Below are positions 8,465 through 16,243 of a stretch of DNA of 28,577 bases, piece by piece (position 1 is the stretch's first letter; the number at the start of each line of letters is the position of its first letter). A program made the position numbers and the translations under genes. Source of the DNA: an uncultured Flavobacteriales bacterium (GTDB taxonomy: Bacteria > Bacteroidota > Bacteroidia > Flavobacteriales > Flavobacteriaceae); contig CAJVXR010000010.1 in the NCBI GenBank assembly GCA_913009535.1, positions 1 to 28,577 on the forward strand, given 5' to 3'. The notes under the pieces are model-generated. The model was not told the origin of the DNA. It ran no database searches and worked only from the letters and a program-made list of their open reading frames with translations.

Positions 8465-8974
8465 TTAGAAGCCTAATTCAGTTTTTACATCAGCCATTAG
8501 ATCTTTACCATTCGCCAATATAACTCCTTGTCCTTGAGTAGAATCAAGTACATAATCAAAACCTTGAGCATTAGCAACTTTTACAATTGCTGCCTGAGCT
8601 TTTTCTGAAATAGGTTTTAGTAAATCAAATTCTTTTTTTTGTAAATCAGATTGCGCTTGCTGTTGATACTGTCTAATACTTTGTTCCATACCTTGAACCT
8701 CTTGTAACCTTGATTGATTAGCTTCGTCAGTTTGGCTTCCTGCTTCTGAATCATATTGCTTTACTTTACTTTGAAGTTCAGCAGCCATTGTTTGAATGTC
8801 TGTTTCATAAGTTTTAGCTAATTTTTCTAGCTCAGCTTTAGCAGTATTCATTTCAGGCATTGAGCCTACTAATTCTTGTGTGTTAATGTGAGCAACTTTG
8901 CTTTGAGCAAAAGTAAATGACAATGAACTTAAAGCAATTATAGCCGTAAGAAGTATGTTTTTAATTTTTTTCAT
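8465..8974 (-). CDS. OmpH/Skp-family periplasmic chaperone, short paralogue
   Basis: A 169-residue Skp-like chaperone that would hold unfolded outer-membrane proteins in the periplasm on their way to BamA. A signal peptide spans 1-23 (KKIKN, hydrophobic core, TFAQ). The mature part starts KVAHINTQELVGSMPE, the conserved first strand and helix of OmpH. Two long charged helices follow (about 45-125) that form the tentacle coiled coil, and a C-terminal strand segment GFDYVLDSTQGQGVILANG closes the body domain. It lies 23 bases downstream of a second, longer ompH gene and after bamA, the usual order in Flavobacteriia. The transcript probably ends mostly at the hairpin just downstream. Trimer formation is inferred from the family. 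Confidence 0.94.
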   Translation of the reverse strand: MKKIKNILLTAIIALSSLSFTFAQSKVAHINTQELVGSMPEMNTAKAELEKLAKTYETDIQTMAAELQSKVKQYDSEAGSQTDEANQSRLQEVQGMEQSIRQYQQQAQSDLQKKEFDLLKPISEKAQAAIVKVANAQGFDYVLDSTQGQGVILANGKDLMADVKTELGF

Positions 8975-8997
8975 GATTCTAATTTATCTATTTATTA

Positions 8998-10143
8998 TTA
9001 ATTTTTTGTAAAGGTACTATCTTTTGATATCTTTTTAGCATCTAACTTAGCTTTTCTAGCTTCTAGAATTCTTTTCTTCTTTTCTTCTAGTAGTTTTTTT
9101 CTTTCTTCTATACTAGGGCTTGAATTTTCTTTAGTTAATATCCTTGATGGCTCTTTGTTTTTTAAGTCTTCTAATGCCTTTTTCTGTCTTTCTAATAACA
9201 TTTTTTCTTTAGCAACAGAGTTTGTAGAGTCCTCAATACTTGTTTCTTTTTTATCGTTTATTAATTTTTTTCTGTTCTCTTGAAGTTTTATTTTTTTCAG
9301 TTCTCTATCTTCAAGAAGCTTTATTTTTTTTTCTTCAATCTCCTTTTTCTTACTTTCTTTAGCGGCAACTATTTCCTTAATTTTTTCTTTGGCTGCAGTT
9401 TTTTTGTTTTCTCTCTGCTGAATTAATTCTTTTCTTTTCTGTTCTTCCACATTTTTTTTAGCTTTTTTAGCTTCTATAATTTCATTTCTTTTAGCTTCAG
9501 CATCTTTCTTTTTATTTTCAATCTCAGTTTTTCGTGGATCTTCAATATTTGATTTAGAAATTATAGATTCTTTTTCTATTCTCTTTTTTTCTCTTCTAGA
9601 TTCAACTTGGTTCTGGTTATTAGTACGTAAAATTGTTCTTAAAATTTGTTCGCTAATGTCATATCTTTTTTCTGAATAAAGCATTACGACATCTGCTGAC
9701 TTGTCAAATATAAAATCATATTTTTTTGTTTTTGCTATCTGTTGAATAGCTAAAAATATTTGATCTTGGATAGGTTGTATTAATTGTTTTTTTTGTAAAA
9801 TAAAATCACCATTTGGGCCAAATCTATCTTGCTTGTATTGGTAAATTTCTTCTTCTTCAATTTTCAAGTCTTCTTCTCTTTCTTCTATTAGTTCTTTGGT
9901 TAGTAGGATTCTCTCTTTATTTAATACCTCTCTCTTGTTTTGAACATTTTTTTCCCTTTCCTCTATATCTTTTTTCCAGCCTTCAACATTAGAATTTAGC
10001 TGTGTACTTATTTCTTGATATTCTGGTATATTTTCTAGTATATATTCTGTATCTATATATCCAATTCTAACCCCTTTCTGTGAGTATGAAAGTATACTTT
10101 GAATTATAATAAAGCAAAATAATATGTTTTTTAAATCTTTAAT
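8998..10143 (-). CDS. OmpH-family protein with long charged tail; probable ATT start
   Basis: The first of two ompH genes after bamA. No ATG, GTG or TTG exists in frame at the true 5' end; the first such codon (TTG at 9867) falls about 92 residues inside the domain. Reading upstream, the frame stays open to a TAG at 10159-10161 and encodes a signal peptide (KDLKNILFCFIIIQSILSYS) followed by the family's conserved N-terminus, RIGYIDTEYILENIPEYQE. The best start is ATT at 10143, giving 381 residues; ATC at 10146 is next. The OmpH domain (about 23-175) includes LLTKELIEEREEDL, FGPNGDFILQKK and KYDFIFDKSADVVMLYS. A tail of about 200 residues, rich in K, E and R, follows and is probably one long helix. 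Likely role: periplasmic chaperone or envelope-spanning factor with BamA. Non-ATG initiation is inferred; a base error at the start codon is the alternative. Confidence 0.82.
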   Translation of the reverse strand: MKDLKNILFCFIIIQSILSYSQKGVRIGYIDTEYILENIPEYQEISTQLNSNVEGWKKDIEEREKNVQNKREVLNKERILLTKELIEEREEDLKIEEEEIYQYKQDRFGPNGDFILQKKQLIQPIQDQIFLAIQQIAKTKKYDFIFDKSADVVMLYSEKRYDISEQILRTILRTNNQNQVESRREKKRIEKESIISKSNIEDPRKTEIENKKKDAEAKRNEIIEAKKAKKNVEEQKRKELIQQRENKKTAAKEKIKEIVAAKESKKKEIEEKKIKLLEDRELKKIKLQENRKKLINDKKETSIEDSTNSVAKEKMLLERQKKALEDLKNKEPSRILTKENSSPSIEERKKLLEEKKKRILEARKAKLDAKKISKDSTFTKN

Positions 10144-10194
10144 GATTGTAGAGTTTATCTATTAACGTCTATTTTATTCTAATAGTATGTTTAT

Positions 10195-12750
10195 TTAGAA
10201 ATTTTGTCCTATGATAAAGTGAGTTTCCCATCCATGTTTACCACTTTCACCTGGAAGTGAATCAAACCCGTGTCCAAAGTCAATGCCAAGTAGTCCAAAT
10301 GCTGGCATAAATAACCTAACACCAAAACCAGCTGATCTTTTTAAATCAAATGGGTTATAATTTTTAAAATCATTGAATGAAGAACCGCCCTCCATAAAAG
10401 CGAGTGCATATACTTTAGCTTGTTGTCCAAGACTAATAGGATACCTTAGTTCTAATGAGTATTTATTATAAATTGATCCTCCATCTTGGTTAGATAATGA
10501 TTGGTTCGGATAACCCCTAAGCGCTATAGTCTCTCTTCCGTCTAAACTATATGTTCCTAATCCATCTCCACCAAGAAAAAACCTCTCAAATGGCACTATT
10601 CCTCGGTCATTATTATAAGCTCCTAGAAAACCAAATTCAAATGTAGGTTTTAAAACTAATTTTTTAGTAAGAGCTGTGTACCACTCCCCCTTAAATTTAA
10701 ATTTATAATACTCTAGCCATTGAAATTTAAGCTGATCTATGACAGCTATCCTGTCAGATGCATCTGTATTAGAAGGGTCTGTAGTCAAGTCCTCTACTAA
10801 ACCTTCTCTCTCAACTCTTAATCCAGCATAATCTACATTATTTAATGAAGAGTATGGAAATGTGACTTTAGCAGAAAAACTAAAATTAGAACCCCCTGTT
10901 GGATATATTGGATCTGTGTAAGTATTATTTCTGCTAAGACCGAATGTATAAGCTAAATTCTTAGAAGATCCGTTACCGAAAGTAAACAGCCCAGTATTAT
11001 AATTATTTAAGTCATAAAATTGGAAACTTACCGCTTGGGATAAAGTAAAGTAATCATCTGGAACAGTCAATCTTTTAGCAAGTCCAACAGAAATACCGCT
11101 GATATTAAAAGATCTTGACTTATCTGCATTTCTTGTGATAGGATTATATAAGAATTGTTTTGTTTGAGATAACTGTACATTAAACTGTACAGGTTTTTTA
11201 CCTCCTAACCAAGGTTCTGTAAATGAAAAGCTATTCATTGTATAGAATCTACTTGATTGTAATCTTAAAGCAAGTTTTTGGCCATCTCCCATTGGGACCG
11301 GTTTATATGCTTTTCTATTAAAAATATTTTTAATTGCAAAATTATTAAATGATAAGCCTAAAGTTCCAATGAAACCACCACCACCATAACCACCTTGTAA
11401 TTCTATTTGGCTTGAACCACTTTCTACTACTGAGTATTGCATGTCAAGAGTTCCATCAGTAGGATTAACATTTTTGAAGTCAGGTGAAATTTGCTGCGCA
11501 TCAAAATAACCTAATTGACCTAATTCACGAAGAGTTCTCATTACATTAGCCTTGCTGTACAATTGTCCAGGCCTGGTTCTTATTTCTCTGTAAATAACGT
11601 GGTCATTTGTTTTTTCATTTCCAACTACTGTTATGTTGTTGAAGTATGCCGCTTTACCTTCATTTACTCTTATCTCTAAATCGATTATGTTTCCATCAGC
11701 ACTAACTTCAACTGGTGTAACAGAAGAAAATAAATATCCATTATTTTGATATAAGTTAGATATATCATCTGCATCAGGGTCAGAACCGTCAGCTATTCTT
11801 TTTTCAAGTTCAACACCATTATATGTGTCCCCTTCATTAATTTTCAAAATTTGATTTAGTTGAGAGTCTGAATAAACTGTATTACCTAAATAGTTTATTT
11901 TTCCATAAGTATATTTATCCCCTTCTTCTAATTTAATAGAAACTTTAGCCGTATTATTTACCTTGTCATAAGTAAGAGTGTCTACTAAAATTCTAGCATC
12001 TCTATATCCATTTTCTTTATACTTATCAACCACACTAACTAAATCTTCCTTGAAATCACTTTTTATGTATTTTGATCTCTTTAACACTCTGAAAATATTT
12101 TTTTCTTTAGTGTTCTTCATTGCCTTGAGTAATGTTTTAGATTTTATTTTATCATTACCGATAAAAGAAATTTCCTCAATTTTAACTTTGCTTCCTTTAC
12201 TAATATCTAGAAACATATTTACTCTTGCCTTGCTAATAGTGTCAATTATAGGTTCGGTTTTAATAGAAATCTTGGCATTTAAAAACCCTTTTTTTCTATA
12301 AGTGCTTTCCAGATAATTTTTTGTTGTTGTGATTAAATTTTCAGTTACTTTGACTCCATTTTGCAACTTATTTTCTCTAACAATATCTTCTGTTTTGTTT
12401 TTCTTAACACCTGTAATAGTTAATTTTTTAAGCTCAGGTAGATCTACAAGATATATCTCTAAAAAAACTGTGTCATTTATTTTTTTTGATTCGTACACTT
12501 CTATAGAGCTAAACAAGTTTGAACCCCATAGCTTCTTAATTGCGTTACTAATCTTTTCTCCTGGAATAGTTATTTTCTCTCCTTTTCCTAGTCCAGAATA
12601 AGTTACGATTGTTTGCGGGCTAAATGATGTCTTACCAGAAACGATAACATCACCAATAACATAAATTTGTTTTTTTTCAGTTAGCTGGGGGAAAACTGAC
12701 ATTGAGAAAAGTAAAAATATGTATGTGAAATTTTTAAAATCTATTTTCAA
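10195..12750 (-). CDS. bamA: Outer-membrane protein assembly factor BamA
   Basis: BamA is the Omp85 insertase that folds beta-barrel proteins into the outer membrane. After the signal peptide (ending MSVFPQ) come five POTRA domains (about 30-430; starts are visible at YVIGDVIVSGKTSFSP, KKLTITGVKKNKT-like, KIEEISFIGNDKIKS, KYTYGKINYLGNTVYS and YFNNITVVGNEKTND). A 16-strand barrel follows to the C-terminus, with FNRKAYKPVPMGDGQKLALR, the loop-6 region GRETIALRGYPNQSL and the final strand THFIIGQNF ending in Phe. An ATG at 12825 gives 876 residues but overlaps uppS by 65 bases. TTG at 12750, 10 bases after the uppS stop, gives 851 residues with a clean signal peptide beginning MKIDFKNFTYIFLLF and is preferred. 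Two ompH chaperone genes follow. Confidence 0.93.
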   Translation of the reverse strand: MKIDFKNFTYIFLLFSMSVFPQLTEKKQIYVIGDVIVSGKTSFSPQTIVTYSGLGKGEKITIPGEKISNAIKKLWGSNLFSSIEVYESKKINDTVFLEIYLVDLPELKKLTITGVKKNKTEDIVRENKLQNGVKVTENLITTTKNYLESTYRKKGFLNAKISIKTEPIIDTISKARVNMFLDISKGSKVKIEEISFIGNDKIKSKTLLKAMKNTKEKNIFRVLKRSKYIKSDFKEDLVSVVDKYKENGYRDARILVDTLTYDKVNNTAKVSIKLEEGDKYTYGKINYLGNTVYSDSQLNQILKINEGDTYNGVELEKRIADGSDPDADDISNLYQNNGYLFSSVTPVEVSADGNIIDLEIRVNEGKAAYFNNITVVGNEKTNDHVIYREIRTRPGQLYSKANVMRTLRELGQLGYFDAQQISPDFKNVNPTDGTLDMQYSVVESGSSQIELQGGYGGGGFIGTLGLSFNNFAIKNIFNRKAYKPVPMGDGQKLALRLQSSRFYTMNSFSFTEPWLGGKKPVQFNVQLSQTKQFLYNPITRNADKSRSFNISGISVGLAKRLTVPDDYFTLSQAVSFQFYDLNNYNTGLFTFGNGSSKNLAYTFGLSRNNTYTDPIYPTGGSNFSFSAKVTFPYSSLNNVDYAGLRVEREGLVEDLTTDPSNTDASDRIAVIDQLKFQWLEYYKFKFKGEWYTALTKKLVLKPTFEFGFLGAYNNDRGIVPFERFFLGGDGLGTYSLDGRETIALRGYPNQSLSNQDGGSIYNKYSLELRYPISLGQQAKVYALAFMEGGSSFNDFKNYNPFDLKRSAGFGVRLFMPAFGLLGIDFGHGFDSLPGESGKHGWETHFIIGQNF

Positions 12751-12760
12751 AATTTTTTTT

Positions 12761-13489
12761 TTAAATAATTTGTTGGCTAGTTTTTCCAAACCTTCTTTCT
12801 CTGTTTTTATAATCTTCAATAGCATTCAATAAATGCTCACTTTTAAAGTCTGGCCATAATTTATCACTAAAATATAATTCTGCATAAGCAGATTGCCATA
12901 ATAAAAAGTTACTTATTCTTTTTTCACCACTTGTTCTAATCATAAGATCTACATCTGGTAAATTTCGAGTGTAAAGATGCTGATTTATTAGCGATTCATC
13001 AATTTTTTCTACGGAAATTATATTATTTTTAACTTTATCAGCGATTTCTTTAACAGAATTTATGATTTCATCTCTAGAGCCGTAACTTAATGCAAGAGTT
13101 AGTGTCATTAAATCATTGTTTTTTGTTTGATCGCAGACCTTCTCCAAAAATTTTCTTACTATTATTGGTAATTTGGAAGTATCTCCTATAGTTTTCAACC
13201 TTATATTATTTTTTTGAAGTTCTTTTAACTCTGTTATTAGGGAATTGTGAAGTAACCCCATTAATAATTCTATTTCAAGCTTAGGTCTTTTCCAATTTTC
13301 ACTTGAAAACGCAAACAATGTTAGATTTTTAACTCCAATCTTTGCACAAGTTCTAACCATTTCCTTTGCGGACTCTCTCCCCTCTGTATGACCTTTGTCT
13401 CTTGAGAATCCCTTATTTGTAGCCCATCTTCCGTTTCCATCCATGATAATGGCAATGTGTTGAGGAATATTTATTTTATCTGTTTCCAT
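12761..13489 (-). CDS. uppS: Isoprenyl transferase (undecaprenyl diphosphate synthase)
   Basis: UppS condenses eight isopentenyl diphosphates onto farnesyl diphosphate, making the C55 lipid carrier for peptidoglycan and O-antigen. The 242-residue length is typical. The cis-prenyltransferase motifs are present: IAIIMDGNGRWA with the catalytic Asp17, the FAFSSENWKRP segment (about 73-83), and the C-terminal RTSGEKRISNFLLWQSAYAE block with its substrate-binding arginines, followed by LYFSDKLWPDF. Two bases separate it from the upstream DUF6089 stop, and bamA follows within 10 bases, so it sits inside a tight envelope operon. The functional call is firm; exact product chain length is inferred. 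Confidence 0.96.
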   Translation of the reverse strand: METDKINIPQHIAIIMDGNGRWATNKGFSRDKGHTEGRESAKEMVRTCAKIGVKNLTLFAFSSENWKRPKLEIELLMGLLHNSLITELKELQKNNIRLKTIGDTSKLPIIVRKFLEKVCDQTKNNDLMTLTLALSYGSRDEIINSVKEIADKVKNNIISVEKIDESLINQHLYTRNLPDVDLMIRTSGEKRISNFLLWQSAYAELYFSDKLWPDFKSEHLLNAIEDYKNRERRFGKTSQQII

Positions 13490-13491
13490 AT

Positions 13492-14196
13492 CTAATAATT
13501 ACAATAGCAAGGTTTTCTTCCAAAGGTGTAAGATAAATTAATTAATGAAAAGACATACCAATCATTGTTGTTTATGTTTCCAAAATTAGTATAATCTTCA
13601 TCATCTGAAACGCTGCCGTCAATATTGTCAGTAAACATAAATCTAGATCCAACTTCAGCTGATATTATGAACTGATCTAAGATTTTGTATTTGAAACCTA
13701 ATGTAAACGGAATACCATAAGAACTTGATTTTGTTCCAAGTTTTAAAATATTATTGTTTTGATAAGCTAATTTATCATATTGAGTGTAAACTAGTCCTGT
13801 AAAAATATAAGGAGTATATTTTGTACCAGGCTCGTGTAGGTTGAAATCTAAAAATGTAAATTCCATTCCCGCAGACATTTCCATTAAATTGGACTCAAAT
13901 ATAAAACCTCTTTCTATCCTTCTTGGGTCTTTAGAATCAAAATCCTTCCCTGCTAAATGTGAGGATAAAACTGAAAATCTATAAGAATGCCTGGGGCTTC
14001 TATTCCATTTTAAGAGGAGGCCATAAGTCATTAAACCATTAATTTCTCCCTCAGGATTCAAAATTTCATCAGGAGATATAAAGGTTGTGTCACCTACATC
14101 CCCTATAAAGTTACTACTACCAAAAGTTACCCCCACTTCATATATTTGACTGAAGGAAAACTGAATCGTTAAAAGGAAGATGGTAATTAATCTCAT
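13492..14196 (-). CDS. DUF6089-family outer-membrane beta-barrel protein
   Basis: A predicted 234-residue secreted protein of the family regularly found next to uppS and bamA in Flavobacteriia. It opens with a signal peptide (MRLITIFLLTIQFSFSQ), then IYEVGVTFGSSNFIGDVGDT, the conserved first strand with the NFIGD motif. Further alternating strands follow (YGLLLKWNRSPRHSYRFSV, GMEFTFLDFN, KYTPYIFTGLVYTQYDK, FTLGFKYKILDQFIISAEVG) and a last strand YVFSLINLSYTFG, after which comes the short tail RKPCYCNY. Start chosen: ATG 14196. An in-frame TTG at 14229 would put 11 extra residues before the signal peptide and would lie upstream of the -7 element. Molecular function is unknown; the neighbourhood suggests an envelope assembly or monitoring role, which is inference. 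Confidence 0.85.
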   Translation of the reverse strand: MRLITIFLLTIQFSFSQIYEVGVTFGSSNFIGDVGDTTFISPDEILNPEGEINGLMTYGLLLKWNRSPRHSYRFSVLSSHLAGKDFDSKDPRRIERGFIFESNLMEMSAGMEFTFLDFNLHEPGTKYTPYIFTGLVYTQYDKLAYQNNNILKLGTKSSSYGIPFTLGFKYKILDQFIISAEVGSRFMFTDNIDGSVSDDEDYTNFGNINNNDWYVFSLINLSYTFGRKPCYCNY

Positions 14197-14211
14197 AATT
14201 ATAAAATTATG

Positions 14212-14219
14212 CAAATATA
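14212..14219 (-). promoter_or_regulatory. Bacteroidota -7 promoter element before the DUF6089 gene
   Basis: On the minus strand TATATTTG, a match to TAnnTTTG, ends 15 bases before the ATG at 14196. It lies in the 71-base spacer after nadK and could start a separate transcript for DUF6089-uppS-bamA-ompH-ompH-murI. A clear TTTG -33 box is missing, so confidence is moderate. Confidence 0.45.
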
Positions 14220-14267
14220 AAAAATACAATTATTCTTTTCTAGATAAAGAACAGATTAGAACCTAAA

Positions 14268-15143
14268 TTATTGTAAATTTCTTTTGTCTTTACCCCACAT
14301 TAGCTTTTCTCTTAATGTAATTAAAAAGCTTTCGTTTTCTAATTCAATCATTTTTATTTTAAAAGGAGACTTTTTTATAACTACAACAGTAGTGTTACTT
14401 AATGTTGTAATTCTAGAGTCTAAGGAAATTAAAAACTCATTTTCTCTTCCATTTATCATTAATGAAATTTCAGTACTATCAGCAATAATTAATGGTCTAG
14501 CGTTTAGGTTATGTGGAGCTATTGGAGTAATAACTAAATTTTCTGCTTCAGGCATTATAATCGGCCCTCCGCAACTTAAAGAGTACCCAGTTGATCCAGT
14601 TGGAGTTGCTATAATTAAGCCGTCAGCCCAATATGAATTTAAATAATTATCATCTAGTTTAGTTTCGATTGAAATCATTGAAGTAGTATTTTTTCTACTT
14701 ACGGCTATTTCGTTTAAAGCAAAATTTAATTTAGAAAGTTCATTATTTTTTTCTGAAGTAATAACCTCAATAAGGGATCTTTCAGAAATAGAATAGTTGC
14801 CAGAAATAATCTCATCGATAGCTTCTTCGATTTTATCAATTTTAATTTTAGCTAAAAAACCTAATCTTCCAGAGTTTATGCCAACAATAGGGATTGACAG
14901 GTGTTTAACAAATGTTATTGCTTTTAAAATTGTACCATCCCCACCAATAGAAATTAGTAAATCATAGGATTTATCTAATTTTGTAAACGAATTAATATTT
15001 TCTGGAAGTAATTCTTTTAATTGGTTGTAATATTCTTTTTCAAGAAAAACGGAGACCTCTCTTTTTTTTAAAAGCGATATTAATTTTGTGATATAATGTG
15101 ACGGTTCTGATTTCAAAAACTTTCCGAGAATAGCTACCTTCAT
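14268..15143 (-). CDS. nadK: NAD kinase
   Basis: NadK phosphorylates NAD to NADP using ATP or polyphosphate in the cytoplasm. The 291-residue protein shows the diagnostic GGDGT motif (67-71, ISIGGDGTILKA), then GINSGRLGFLA (about 88-98), NEIAVSR (about 143-149) and the NAD-binding glycine-rich block DGLIIATPTGSTGYSLSCGG (about 174-193), followed by ITPIAPHNLNARPLI. It is co-directional with the upstream ACT-like small gene (5-base gap) and the downstream envelope genes, the gene order usual in Flavobacteriia. The assignment is firm. Confidence 0.96.
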   Translation of the reverse strand: MKVAILGKFLKSEPSHYITKLISLLKKREVSVFLEKEYYNQLKELLPENINSFTKLDKSYDLLISIGGDGTILKAITFVKHLSIPIVGINSGRLGFLAKIKIDKIEEAIDEIISGNYSISERSLIEVITSEKNNELSKLNFALNEIAVSRKNTTSMISIETKLDDNYLNSYWADGLIIATPTGSTGYSLSCGGPIIMPEAENLVITPIAPHNLNARPLIIADSTEISLMINGRENEFLISLDSRITTLSNTTVVVIKKSPFKIKMIELENESFLITLREKLMWGKDKRNLQ

Positions 15144-15148
15144 CTAAT

Positions 15149-15457
15149 CTAAATATTTAAATATTTATCCAGATATTTTGACCTATCCTTTAATTCATTG
15201 AAAAAATCATCTTCTTCATGATTTGAAGTTACCTCATACTCATATTGTCTTAAAAGCCTTAACGCAGAAGTCAAATCTTTAAGATCAACTTTAACAATTG
15301 CTTCAATATTTTCAATGTTTGAACTTGAAATTGAAACACTAAAAATTTTAACTCCATTAACTTCTAACGCTTGGCATATTTCAGAAAAAGAAAAAGTGTT
15401 AGTGTTTTTTAAAATTTTTATTGATACCTCGTTTTTAACAAGATTTTCTACAACCAT
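15149..15457 (-). CDS. C-terminal ACT-like domain protein, remnant of a CBS-domain protein
   Basis: A 102-residue protein. Its sequence corresponds to the C-terminal half of the CBS-domain protein usually encoded just upstream of nadK in Flavobacteriia, which as I recall is about 220 residues. The shared end is strong: the segment FSFSEICQALEVNG (about 22-35) and the terminus VTSNHEEDDFFNELKDRSKY followed by LDKYLNI. The fold pattern, two beta-alpha-beta units (VSIKIL, FSVSIS, EAIVKVD, YEYEVTSN), fits an ACT-like ligand domain. The two N-terminal CBS domains are absent: only 72 bases separate its ATG from divergent pdxJ, and they encode nothing similar. The gene is intact as an open frame, so it may be a functional shortened form rather than a pseudogene. 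Its ligand is unknown. Confidence 0.75.
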   Translation of the reverse strand: MVVENLVKNEVSIKILKNTNTFSFSEICQALEVNGVKIFSVSISSSNIENIEAIVKVDLKDLTSALRLLRQYEYEVTSNHEEDDFFNELKDRSKYLDKYLNI

Positions 15458-15529
15458 ATTCTAGTAAATTTTAAACCAAATTACATAATTTACTTAAAGT
15501 AGTTTGTATTTTTACATTAAATTTTAAAA

Positions 15530-16243
15530 ATGACAAAATTAAGTGTTAATATTAATAAAATAGCAACATTAAGAAATGCTAGAGGGGGTAATAATCCTGA
15601 TTTATTAGAGTTTGCAAAAAACATAGAACTATATGGTGCTCAAGGCATTACGGTTCATCCAAGACCTGACGAACGTCACATTAAATATTCAGATGTTTAT
15701 GATTTGAAATCGGTAGTAAAATCTGAGTTCAATATTGAAGGAAATCCTAATGAAAAGTTTATTAAAATGGTTTTAGATGTTAAACCTACACAAGTGACTC
15801 TAGTTCCTGATGCTGTGAATGACATAACCTCTTCTTCTGGCTGGGACACTATCAAAAATGAAAGTTTTTTAACTGAAATTGTTACGGAGTTTAAAAGAAA
15901 TAATATTAGAACATCTATATTTCTTAATCCAGATTTAAAGTTTTTAGAGAATTTAAATAAAATAGGAACAGATAGAGTTGAACTTTACACAGAAGATTAT
16001 GCAGTAAATTATAAAAAAGGAAATAATTTATCAATTCAGCCATACTTGGAATGTGCAGATGTTTTAAATCAATTAAATATTGGAGTAAATGCAGGCCATG
16101 ATTTGTCCTTAGATAATATATTATTTTTCAAACAAACAATTCATAATCTATTAGAAGTTTCAATTGGTCACGCTTTAATTACTGAAAGCTTGTACTTAGG
16201 CCTGGAATCGGTTATTAAATCCTATTTGAGAAAATTAACATGA
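15530..16243 (+). CDS. pdxJ: Pyridoxine 5'-phosphate synthase
   Basis: PdxJ condenses 1-deoxy-D-xylulose 5-phosphate with 3-amino-2-oxopropyl phosphate to form pyridoxine 5'-phosphate, the last ring-closing step of DXP-dependent vitamin B6 synthesis. The 237-residue TIM-barrel protein carries LSVNINKIATLRNARGG (4-20), GITVHPRPDERHI (about 40-52), EGNPNEKFI (about 68-76), VTLVPDA (about 87-93) and the C-terminal phosphate-binding segment NAGHDLSLDNI (about 188-198), then SIGHALI. The Lys in VNINK, where the E. coli enzyme has His, is as I recall normal in Bacteroidota. Its TGA overlaps the ATG of the next gene (ATGA). A -7-like TATTTTTA at 15507-15514 is one base from consensus. Confidence 0.96.
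   Translation: MTKLSVNINKIATLRNARGGNNPDLLEFAKNIELYGAQGITVHPRPDERHIKYSDVYDLKSVVKSEFNIEGNPNEKFIKMVLDVKPTQVTLVPDAVNDITSSSGWDTIKNESFLTEIVTEFKRNNIRTSIFLNPDLKFLENLNKIGTDRVELYTEDYAVNYKKGNNLSIQPYLECADVLNQLNIGVNAGHDLSLDNILFFKQTIHNLLEVSIGHALITESLYLGLESVIKSYLRKLT

Noticed and set aside
11978..12601. Two hydrophobic open frames (107 and 90 codons) on the plus strand
   Set aside because: Both lie antisense inside the POTRA region of bamA; the hydrophobic look comes from reverse-complementing Lys/Glu-rich codons.
14284..14646. 120-codon plus-strand frame
   Set aside because: Antisense to nadK, including its NAD-binding motif; shadow frame.
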